Positions 1 through 4,689 of a stretch of DNA of 5,520 nt are shown in pieces; the stretch's first letter is position 1, and each line of letters starts with the position of its first letter. The notes under the pieces were generated by a model, which was given only the letters and a program-made list of their open reading frames with translations, was not told where the DNA came from and searched no databases. Source of the stretch: an uncultured Pseudorhodobacter sp. (lineage in GTDB: Bacteria; Pseudomonadota; Alphaproteobacteria; Rhodobacterales; Rhodobacteraceae); assembly GCA_937910975.1 (NCBI GenBank), contig CALEMZ010000282.1:1-5520 (forward strand), read 5' to 3'. The position numbers and the translations under genes were made by a program.

Positions 1-789
1 CCGAACCTTCGCTATGCGTTTCTCAGCAACCTTCCTGTAAGATTCCTCGCGCTCAATCCCGATGAAATCGCGGCCCAGCATCTTGGCGACAGCCCCCGTC
101 GTCCCCGTCCCAAAGAACGGATCGAGCACCACATCGCCTGGGTTGGTCGACGCGATCAGGATCCGATGCAGCAAGCTCTCCGGTTTCTGGGTCGGGTGGG
201 CCTTATCGCCGGCCTCATCCTTCAACCGCTCATGGCCGGTACAAATCGGCAGCACCCAGTCCGAGCGCATCTGCACACCGTCATTCAACGCCTTCAGCGC
301 GTCGTAGTTGAAGGTATATTTCCCACCCTCATCCCGGCTCGCCCAGATCATCGTTTCATGCGCGTTCGTCAGTCGCTTGCCCCGAAAATTCGGCATCGGG
401 TTCGATTTGCGCCAAACAACATCATTGAGCAACCAATACCCCTGATCCTGTAAGGCGGTGCCGACCCGGAAAATGTTGTGATATGAGCCGATCACCCATA
501 TCGCACCATTTGGCTTCAACAACCGCTTCGCCGCTGCCAGCCATTTCCGCGTGAACTGGTCATATTTCGCAAAGCTGGAGAACTGGTCCCAGTGGTCATC
601 CACTGCATCAACCAATGAATTGTCGGGCCGATGTAAATCGCCTTTCAACTGCAGATTATAGGGCGGGTCCGCGAAAATCAGGTCAACCGATCCGGCGGGC
701 AGGCTGTTCATTACGTCAATGCAGTCACCTGCAATAATCTGGTTCAGGGGCAGAACGGCTGCCTCCGGCGTCTTTGTCTTAATCATCAT
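1..789 (-). CDS. ccrM: CcrM-type DNA adenine-N6 methyltransferase (GANTC), 3' end cut off by the window
   Basis: Reverse-strand reading gives 263 residues with no stop up to the window edge. The family methylates adenine in GANTC and in alphaproteobacteria couples methylation state to the cell cycle. Visible motifs are DPPY (residues 41-44, catalytic motif IV), the block HWDQFSSF..YDQFTRKWL, WVIGSYHNIFRVG, WRKSNPMPNF, HPTQKP (198-203) and DPFFGTGTTG (223-232, SAM-binding motif I). DPPY before FGTG is the beta-class order. CcrM proteins are usually about 360 residues, so roughly 100 C-terminal residues, where the DNA-recognition RAMA domain lies, fall outside the window. I chose the ATG at 789 because AGAGG lies 5 nt upstream; ATG at 786 and an in-frame ATG at 810 are alternatives. 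It follows rnhB in the same direction with an 85-nt gap. Identification is confident; the start is moderately sure. Confidence 0.95.
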   Translation of the reverse strand, partial: MMIKTKTPEAAVLPLNQIIAGDCIDVMNSLPAGSVDLIFADPPYNLQLKGDLHRPDNSLVDAVDDHWDQFSSFAKYDQFTRKWLAAAKRLLKPNGAIWVIGSYHNIFRVGTALQDQGYWLLNDVVWRKSNPMPNFRGKRLTNAHETMIWASRDEGGKYTFNYDALKALNDGVQMRSDWVLPICTGHERLKDEAGDKAHPTQKPESLLHRILIASTNPGDVVLDPFFGTGTTGAVAKMLGRDFIGIEREESYRKVAEKRIAKVR

Positions 790-837
790 TTTTGCCTCTG
801 CCCCGCGCATTTTGCGTCGTTTGTTAGGGCTAAAGAT

Positions 838-876
838 GATTCATTACTGATTCGCCGTCAAATTCTTTATTGAATC
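838..876. promoter_or_regulatory. Cluster of three GANTC sites upstream of ccrM
   Basis: GATTC at 838-842, GATTC at 849-853 and GAATC at 872-876 all match GANTC, the CcrM target. They lie in the 85-nt gap between rnhB and ccrM, the last one overlapping the rnhB stop codon. A weak minus-strand promoter candidate, TTGACG at 861-856 and CATCTT at 838-833 with a 17-nt spacer, would enclose or touch two of the sites. In Caulobacter the ccrM promoter region also carries GANTC sites and is methylation-sensitive. Autoregulation here is inferred from position only. Confidence 0.6.
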
Positions 877-1513
877 AAGGACTTAGAAATTTCTCTTGAT
901 ACAAGATATTGTGTACCGGTTTGAACGAACGTCTATGATGCGCGGTGACCCCAAGATTTAGGAGCGCCAACTGATGCTCTTTTGTCGGATATCCAGCGTT
1001 TCGATCCCATCCATAGCCCGGATGCTGTTGCGCCAAACCCACCATGATCCGATCGCGTGTCACTTTGGCCACAATAGAGGCCGCTGCGATCGACAGGCAC
1101 AGCGCATCGCCTTTGATAATCGCCTCACCGGGGCAAGGCAGATCGCGCGGTAGCAGGTTTCCATCAATCAGCGCATAATCCGGGGGTGAAGGAAGCCCGC
1201 GCAGCGCGCGTTCCATCGCGAGGTGGCTGGCCCGCAGAATGTTCAGCGCATCAATTTCCTCAACCGATGCATGCGCGATGGAAACCTCGGCCTGTGCCAT
1301 GATCGCATCAAACAAGGCCTCCCGTCGCCGGGCCGTAAGCGCCTTACTGTCGGCGAGGCCCGGCGGCACCATACCCGGCAGCAGGCGCACGGCAGCGGCG
1401 GTCACGGGCCCGGCCAGCGGCCCCCGCCCCACCTCATCAACACCGGCAATGCACAAAGCCCCCCGATTGCGGGCGGCTATCTCGAAACGGTCATCAGGGG
1501 CTGTTTTTGTCAT
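875..1513 (-). CDS. rnhB: Ribonuclease HII
   Basis: A 212-residue cytoplasmic nuclease that cuts the RNA strand of RNA-DNA hybrids and removes single ribonucleotides misincorporated in DNA. The signature GVDEVGRGPLAGPV is present with acidic residues D26 and E27. The other two expected metal ligands are D117 (in IDGN) and D136 (in KGDAL). The family block SIAAASIVAKVTRD, the HPGYGWDRNAGYPTKEH stretch and the C-terminal HHRRSFKPV are intact, so the enzyme looks active. Length is typical. I start at ATG 1513 (MTKTAPDD) because the in-frame extension upstream to 1594 would translate through a strong terminator hairpin and adds unconserved-looking sequence. The Shine-Dalgarno before 1513 is poor. 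It lies just upstream of ccrM in the same orientation, an arrangement I recall from other alphaproteobacteria. Confidence 0.95.
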   Translation of the reverse strand: MTKTAPDDRFEIAARNRGALCIAGVDEVGRGPLAGPVTAAAVRLLPGMVPPGLADSKALTARRREALFDAIMAQAEVSIAHASVEEIDALNILRASHLAMERALRGLPSPPDYALIDGNLLPRDLPCPGEAIIKGDALCLSIAAASIVAKVTRDRIMVGLAQQHPGYGWDRNAGYPTKEHQLALLNLGVTAHHRRSFKPVHNILYQEKFLSP

Positions 1514-1538
1514 GGGCCGACCAAAACCGATTGGGCAC

Positions 1539-1578
1539 GAAAAGAAAAGGGGGCGGAGGCTGCTCATCCCTCCGCCCC
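1539..1578 (-). terminator. Rho-independent terminator after the four-cysteine protein gene
   Basis: A perfect 10-bp inverted repeat, CCTCCGCCCC (1569-1578) with GGGGCGGAGG (1550-1559), encloses a 9-nt loop. Read on the minus strand the stem is followed by CTTTTCTTTTCG, a U-rich tail. It lies about 50 nt after the stop of the 1628-2140 gene and about 35 nt before the rnhB start, so it should separate the two transcription units. Confidence 0.8.
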
Positions 1579-1627
1579 AGTCCGGGCACGCCATTACGGG
1601 GACAGGTGGCGCACCCCGGTGCTGCCG

Positions 1628-2140
1628 TCAGTAACGGCGGCGACCTTGCTCACGAAAGCCCGCGTTCAGCAGGCAGTTTTGCTCATAGGCGGTGCGGCCA
1701 TGGCCACGCCCGCGCTCGCTCCCGCGCCTGTGCCCGGACAGCGACACTTCGCAGCGCTGCGGCAAGCGACGATCCACCCCGGCGCGGCGTAGGCAACGCT
1801 CGGGGTACACCACTTCGCTTTGCCGATGACCGCGTAGCTGCACCGCACATTGGGCGGGCAAAACGGTGGCGCGGCGCTCGCGCTGGGGGGGGGAATAGAT
1901 GTGCTTCTGTCTGGGCGGTTGATAGACATGGCGCGGGGGGGCGCGGTCATCATCACGGCTGTTGATCGCTGTGCCGATGATGGCAATCGCCGCGAGGGCC
2001 GCAATGGCCTTGGCAAAATCATCACCATTTTGGCCCGCGCGGGCCGGAACGGCGGCGGCTGTCATCAAAGCCAGCGCAGTGGCGGCAGCGGCTATTGTGG
2101 CAGTGAAGCGACGGATAGCGGGAGTTTTAAGGCATATCAT
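1628..2140 (-). CDS. Secreted or periplasmic protein of unknown function with two four-cysteine tandem repeats
   Basis: A 170-residue protein I cannot assign to a named family. Residues 1-35 form a Sec signal peptide: a basic start, an alanine-rich hydrophobic core, then ARA before G36. A second hydrophobic stretch at 42-59 (FAKAIAALAAIAIIGTAI) could be a membrane helix or an amphipathic segment. A Pro/Arg-rich linker at 66-92 follows. The C-terminus holds two diverged repeats, LPAQCAVQLRGHR..YPERCLRRAG (94-121) and LPQRCEVSLSGHR..YEQNCLLNAG (126-161), with cysteines at 98, 116, 130 and 156. The spacing suggests one disulfide per repeat. The start at 2140 is preceded by GGAAGGA about 9 nt upstream. 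The C-terminal half is very Arg-rich. The coding strand carries G9 and G7 tracts (as C on the minus strand) at 1885-1893 and 1935-1941. Confidence 0.75.
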   Translation of the reverse strand: MICLKTPAIRRFTATIAAAATALALMTAAAVPARAGQNGDDFAKAIAALAAIAIIGTAINSRDDDRAPPRHVYQPPRQKHIYSPPQRERRATVLPAQCAVQLRGHRQSEVVYPERCLRRAGVDRRLPQRCEVSLSGHRRGSERGRGHGRTAYEQNCLLNAGFREQGRRRY

Positions 2141-2199
2141 CGGGTCAGTTCCTTCCGGGTTTGGGCCAACGCCTTGGATGCGCCGGGTTGATGGCTCAT
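2137..2199 (-). CDS. Possible 20-codon leader ORF overlapping the downstream start (ATGA)
   Basis: ATG at 2199 is preceded by GGGAGGAG, a near-ideal Shine-Dalgarno although only about 3 nt away. It encodes a short hydrophilic peptide beginning MSHQPGASK and ending RKELTR. Its TGA (2139-2137) overlaps the ATG of the secreted-protein gene at 2140 in an ATGA arrangement typical of translational coupling. No amino-acid run suggests attenuation. It may be a leader peptide, or chance; comparison with relatives is the test. Confidence 0.35.
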   Translation of the reverse strand: MSHQPGASKALAQTRKELTR

Positions 2200-2323
2200 G
2201 CTCCTCCCACCTCGGATTGACAGGCAATATCGGCGCGGCGTTATGCGATAACCCTCCGTTTTTTTGCGGGTGATATTGAATAACAACGCCAGTTCCGCGC
2301 AGATTGGTGCCAGCCCGCAGATC

Positions 2324-2330
2324 AGGAGGA
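2324..2330 (+). promoter_or_regulatory. Shine-Dalgarno AGGAGGA fixing the GTG start at 2339
   Basis: AGGAGGA ends 8 nt before the GTG at 2339. A longer reading from a TTG at 2264 has no ribosome site and would place about 25 non-hydrophobic residues ahead of the signal peptide, so the GTG is preferred. Confidence 0.8.
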
Positions 2331-2338
2331 TCGCGCCC

Positions 2339-2644
2339 GTGTCATTGAAACCCGTGTTACTGAAAGCTAGCGTTGCTGCCCTTGCCTTTGCCCTCATCTT
2401 TGCCGGGGCCGCGCAGGCAGAGTGTTACGCCGATTACAAAGCCAAACAGGATGCCCCGTTGCGCCTGCATTACGGGGTGATCGCCCTGCCCGATAACGCC
2501 TGCTCGGCCGGGGCCGCGGCGGGGGTGATCGCGCCGCGTCTGGCACAGCAGGGGTGGACACTGCTCAACGTACTGTCCATCTTTGGGCCTGAGGGCCTAG
2601 CCGAAAGGAAAGCCAGTGCCGGCGCCTACTTCCTCTCCTTCTGA
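2339..2644 (+). CDS. Small secreted protein of unknown function
   Basis: A 101-residue protein starting at GTG after a perfect Shine-Dalgarno. Residues 1-27 are a classic Sec signal peptide with cleavage predicted after AQA, leaving a mature protein of about 74 residues that begins ECYADYK. Mature cysteines are C29 and C55, which could form one disulfide. Distinctive stretches are RLHYGVIAL (42-50) and a C-terminal QGWTLLNVLSIFGPEGL..SAGAYFLSF. I recall similar small secreted proteins in Rhodobacteraceae but no function. Residue -1 to the cysteine is Glu, so it is not a lipoprotein. Its last 29 nt overlap the start of the next gene, so the two are probably co-translated. It is divergent from the four-cysteine gene across a 198-nt gap. 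Confidence 0.82.
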   Translation: MSLKPVLLKASVAALAFALIFAGAAQAECYADYKAKQDAPLRLHYGVIALPDNACSAGAAAGVIAPRLAQQGWTLLNVLSIFGPEGLAERKASAGAYFLSF

Positions 2645-3320
2645 CAGCTTGCGTGCGGGCAACCGGGTGGTTGCAGGCGGGATCGCTGCGATTGTGCTGA
2701 TCTTGTTCGGTGCCGCCGTGTTCTTATTCCTGAACCTGCCCGATGCGAACGCGTTCAACACGCGGGTCGAGCGGATTTTCATTGAGAATGACGGGCTGAC
2801 AACCGGGGCCGAGATCAAGTTGCTGGAGATCCTCGCCCAGTCTGGTACCGCGTTCTCGGATGTTCTGGCCAGCTACCGCGTTGTAATCTTCGTGCTCTTG
2901 GTGTTTGCGACAGCTTTGATGATCGCGGCTTTGGTGTTTTTGGTCACGATCATCGCGCTGAACCGGAGGATCTCGGCGATCCAGCGCTCGGGCATTCAGG
3001 TCGCTTCGCTTCTGATCAGCCGCGAATCCCTTGCAGTTTACATCAATGATATGGAGTTCAAGCTGACCGAAGCCGCGCTTGAAACGCTGTCTGTTCTGGC
3101 CGAGGCGCGGATGGATGACGATGTAATGACCGGGGCGCAGATTGAGGGAGTGATCTCGGGGCGGGATGCCTCGGATTGCGAAGAGGCCGCGGGAGCGACG
3201 CGGATCAAACGGCTGCGGGACGCGTTGGGGAATCAGTTGGTCAGCGAATTGCTGGTCAAAACAATTGCGCGGCGAGGTTATGTTCTGGCGGTAGGCAAAG
3301 ATGTGATCCGTATGCTCTGA
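2616..3320 (+). CDS. Inner-membrane protein with C-terminal OmpR/PhoB-like winged helix (candidate membrane-bound regulator)
   Basis: A 234-residue protein starting at GTG 2616, with AAAGGAAA about 5 nt upstream and a 29-nt overlap with the preceding gene. Hydrophobic helices lie at about 18-41 and 88-115. The loop between them (42-87) is acidic, while R13, R17 and NRRISAIQR (116-124) flank the helices. The positive-inside rule therefore puts both termini in the cytoplasm. Residues about 148-226 read as an OmpR/PhoB effector fold: KLTEAALETLSVLAEA (149-164) matches the usual LT..E..LL..L helix. ATRIKRLRDALG (194-205) matches the recognition-helix signature, and VKTIARRGYVLAV (214-226) matches the wing strands ending in RGY. 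This suggests a one-component regulator sensing through a short periplasmic loop, like an inverted ToxR, but DNA targets are unknown. A non-DNA-binding role for the wing domain is possible. Confidence 0.8.
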   Translation: MPAPTSSPSDSLRAGNRVVAGGIAAIVLILFGAAVFLFLNLPDANAFNTRVERIFIENDGLTTGAEIKLLEILAQSGTAFSDVLASYRVVIFVLLVFATALMIAALVFLVTIIALNRRISAIQRSGIQVASLLISRESLAVYINDMEFKLTEAALETLSVLAEARMDDDVMTGAQIEGVISGRDASDCEEAAGATRIKRLRDALGNQLVSELLVKTIARRGYVLAVGKDVIRML

Positions 3321-3364
3321 ACGGCAGGAGCCCAGCACACGCCCTCGTAAGCCTGATAAACAAC

Positions 3365-3383
3365 AGGATAAATTTTATCTTTC
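3365..3383 (+). terminator. Weak candidate terminator after the winged-helix gene
   Basis: The 17-nt inverted repeat centred on 3373 (AGGATAAA / TTTATCTT, one G-T pair) is followed by TTC and lies about 45 nt after the stop codon. The stem is AT-rich and the U tail short, so termination here is uncertain. Confidence 0.3.
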
Positions 3384-3457
3384 TCACCCCACCCCGCGCC
3401 GCCAATGCGGACGTTCTGAACGCCGCGACCTATTGGTTTTTGCCTGGGCAGTTCACG

Positions 3458-3469
3458 CTCTTGCAAGAG
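3458..3469. repeat. Perfect 12-bp palindrome CTCTTGCAAGAG
   Basis: The sequence is its own reverse complement, with one more C-G pair and a G-T pair just outside. With no loop it suits a dimeric protein-binding site better than a hairpin. No binding protein can be named. Confidence 0.4.
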
Positions 3470-3559
3470 TGCGAATAAATCTCAGCGCTGCATGCCGTCG
3501 CATAAGGTCACGAAGCAGCCGCCACGTATAAAAGCCCATAAATTCCGAATCTGTAACTT

Positions 3560-3589
3560 TTGCCTCTTGCCCCTTTCGCATGGCATCAT
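3560..3589 (+). promoter_or_regulatory. Candidate sigma-70 promoter of tRNA-Ser
   Basis: TTGCCT (3560-3565) and CATCAT (3584-3589) are separated by 18 nt. Each matches four of six consensus bases, and initiation would fall a few nt before the mature tRNA at 3603. An alternative pair is TTGCCC (3567) with TAAATG (3590). Confidence 0.35.
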
Positions 3590-3602
3590 TAAATGGGTCG
3601 AT

Positions 3603-3692
3603 GGAGACGTGGCTGAGAGGCCGAAAGCACTCGGTTGCTAACTGAGCGTGGGTGGAAGCCCACCGTGGGTTCGAATCCCACCGTCTCCGCCA
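3603..3692 (+). tRNA. tRNA-Ser, anticodon GCU
   Basis: A complete 90-nt class II tRNA with encoded CCA. The acceptor stem pairs GGAGACG (3603-3609) with CGTCTCC (3682-3688), the discriminator is G3689 and CCA is 3690-3692. The anticodon stem pairs CTCGG with CTGAG (one G-T pair) around loop TTGCTAA, putting anticodon GCT at 3637-3639, which reads AGC and AGU codons. The long variable arm (GTGGGTGGAAGCCCAC, 3648-3663) is diagnostic of serine, and GGTTCGAATCC forms the T-loop region. tRNA 3' ends are frequent integration sites, and sequence character changes just after this gene. Confidence 0.97.
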
Positions 3693-3857
3693 GTTTCTTA
3701 AATATTATTGTTTAAAAACAATGACTTAAGGTGATTTTTTGGTTTCTCGTCCCTATTCGCGTCCCCATATCTGCGTTGGTGAAGATGTTGGGTTGTCTGA
3801 AATCGCCGTTGGAATGTTTCACCTTAGCACCCTTCCATCGTTCAAAGCTAACGGGCA
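3693..3857. other. AT-rich non-coding stretch after the tRNA
   Basis: No supported gene. The sequence is AT-rich next to the tRNA and contains the inverted repeat listed separately. A 61-codon reading from a GTG at 3731 overlaps the next gene in another frame and resembles nothing I know. If the element is integrated at the tRNA, this segment would be its left end and could hold integrase arm sites. Confidence 0.5.
3697..3740 (+). terminator. Candidate tRNA terminator or element-end inverted repeat
   Basis: ATTGTTT (3707-3713) pairs with AAACAAT (3716-3722) across two bases. An outer pair, CTTAA (3697-3701) with TTAAG (3726-3730), extends it across an internal loop. Six T residues follow at 3735-3740. 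The stem is almost all A-T, so it could equally be an AT-rich protein-binding site at the element's end. Confidence 0.35.
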
Positions 3858-4589
3858 ATGTCGGGCGACTTACCCATTCATGCGTTGGAAAATCTCACCG
3901 TGACCGACAAACCTGATAATCTGCTTGATCGAATGAAGCTGCTTGGTGAACGGCTAACCATACTTGGGCCGAAACCACAAAACCTACCTTATGAAGAGAT
4001 CGTAGCGCGTATCGCAGTTTTCATGCTGTCCCAAGAGAAGCTTCGCACTGACTACGCTTTCAGCAACGAAGTTGGTGAAGACCTTGAAGACGACGACGAT
4101 GCCAGATTTGACCCCATAGCCCTCTATGCCGCCCATCCCGAAAGCTTTGACGCTATCGCCATGTTCGTTGACGCAGAAATGTCGGAACACGAAGAGGAGC
4201 TTTTGTCGTGCAAGGATGCCAGCCTCTTCGCCTACAACACCCGTGTCTTCGGGGCCGCACTTCGTCTGGCGAGATCAGAGAAGATTTCACCTATTCTGAT
4301 GGGGTTCTTGGTTGAACATCTCATCAAACCAAACCCACCACAAAAACTAAAAGGTCGTGGTAGACCAAAAGACACAACCGACGATCTGACATTCAAACGA
4401 CAGGCAATAGAGTTTGCAGTCGCACATGGGCTTACGCCGACGCGCAACGATGCATCCACCGACATGACCAGTGCATGTGATGCCGTGGCTGATGCTGGTC
4501 GCAAGCTTTACCAACAACATGGAAACCCGAAGTTCATATCTGGTTACACCTTCGAAGCCCTGAAAAAGGTCTGGCAGAAGAACGTTTAG
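3858..4589 (+). CDS. Unknown element-encoded protein with an AT-hook-like GRGRP motif
   Basis: A 243-residue soluble protein with no signal peptide or membrane segment. I cannot assign a function. The first half is acidic, with a run EDLEDDDD at 74-81. The centre (about 85-157) looks helical. A basic linker KLKGRGRPKD (163-172) contains the core RGRP of AT-hooks, which bind the minor groove of AT-rich DNA. The C-terminus (GLTPTRNDASTDMTSACDAVADA, 191-213, then FEALKKVWQ) resembles a short domain I have seen in uncharacterised proteins of alphaproteobacterial prophages and islands. An in-frame stop at 3849-3851 rules out a longer start. The site before ATG 3858 (ACGGGC) is poor, so a later ATG at 3936 cannot be excluded. 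It is preceded by tRNA-Ser and followed by alpA on the same strand. Confidence 0.75.
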   Translation: MSGDLPIHALENLTVTDKPDNLLDRMKLLGERLTILGPKPQNLPYEEIVARIAVFMLSQEKLRTDYAFSNEVGEDLEDDDDARFDPIALYAAHPESFDAIAMFVDAEMSEHEEELLSCKDASLFAYNTRVFGAALRLARSEKISPILMGFLVEHLIKPNPPQKLKGRGRPKDTTDDLTFKRQAIEFAVAHGLTPTRNDASTDMTSACDAVADAGRKLYQQHGNPKFISGYTFEALKKVWQKNV

Positions 4590-4602
4590 TGCCATTGGCC
4601 GC

Positions 4603-4623
4603 GTGGGAAAGTAATCCCGCTTT
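4603..4623 (+). terminator. Weak candidate terminator after the GRGRP protein gene
   Basis: GTGGGA (4603-4608) pairs with TCCCGC (4615-4620), one G-T pair, around loop AAGTAA and is followed by TTTA. It lies 14 nt past the stop codon. The stem and T run are both short. Confidence 0.4.
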
Positions 4624-4655
4624 ACCGCCCATGCTGACGACCAAGTAGTTCCGTA

Positions 4656-4689
4656 TTGTTCTCCTATGTTCAGTAACAAGGAGGAACAA
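4656..4689 (+). promoter_or_regulatory. Inverted repeat able to sequester the alpA ribosome-binding site
   Basis: TTGTTCTCC (4656-4664) can pair with GGAGGAACAA (4680-4689) as a 9-bp stem with one bulged G. The second arm is the Shine-Dalgarno (GGAGG, 4680-4684, 5 nt before ATG 4690). TGTT and AACA inside the loop form a further short stem. As DNA it could also be an operator for an autoregulating AlpA. The Shine-Dalgarno also decides the start at 4690 over an in-frame ATG at 4666. Confidence 0.45.

Larger units (their letters stand above)
3321..3602. other. Intergenic region between the winged-helix gene and tRNA-Ser
   Basis: This 282-nt stretch has no convincing gene. It contains a weak AT-rich inverted repeat near 3365-3381, a perfect 12-bp palindrome at 3458-3469 and a possible tRNA promoter at 3560-3589. 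A plus-strand reading through 3176-3478 starts inside the previous gene in another frame and lacks a ribosome site. Confidence 0.6.

Noticed and set aside
62..453. Plus-strand open frames opposite ccrM
   Set aside because: The minus strand carries a full set of methyltransferase motifs through this region, so these are antisense shadows.
790..874. CtrA binding site upstream of ccrM
   Set aside because: I looked for TTAA-N7-TTAA and TTAACCAT; only poor partial matches are present, so none is claimed.
1223..1965. Long plus-strand open frames opposite rnhB and the four-cysteine gene
   Set aside because: They are antisense to genes with clear motifs or a signal peptide, lack ribosome sites, and arise easily in high-GC DNA.
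2264..2338. Upstream TTG start for the small secreted protein
   Set aside because: It has no ribosome site and would bury the signal peptide, while AGGAGGA at 2324-2330 points to the GTG at 2339.
2408..2427. Lipoprotein lipobox at the AQAEC site of the small secreted protein
   Set aside because: The residue before Cys is Glu; a lipobox needs a small residue there, so signal peptidase I cleavage after AQA is more likely.
2724..3338. 204-codon minus-strand frame opposite the winged-helix gene
   Set aside because: It has a low-complexity, highly charged composition without domain signs, and the plus strand has membrane helices, a winged helix and a coupled start.
3176..3478. 100-codon plus-strand frame running from the winged-helix gene into the intergenic region
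   Set aside because: It begins inside another gene out of frame, has no ribosome site and no recognisable sequence.
3731..3916. 61-codon frame from GTG after the tRNA
   Set aside because: It has a weak start context, overlaps the 243-residue gene and resembles no family.
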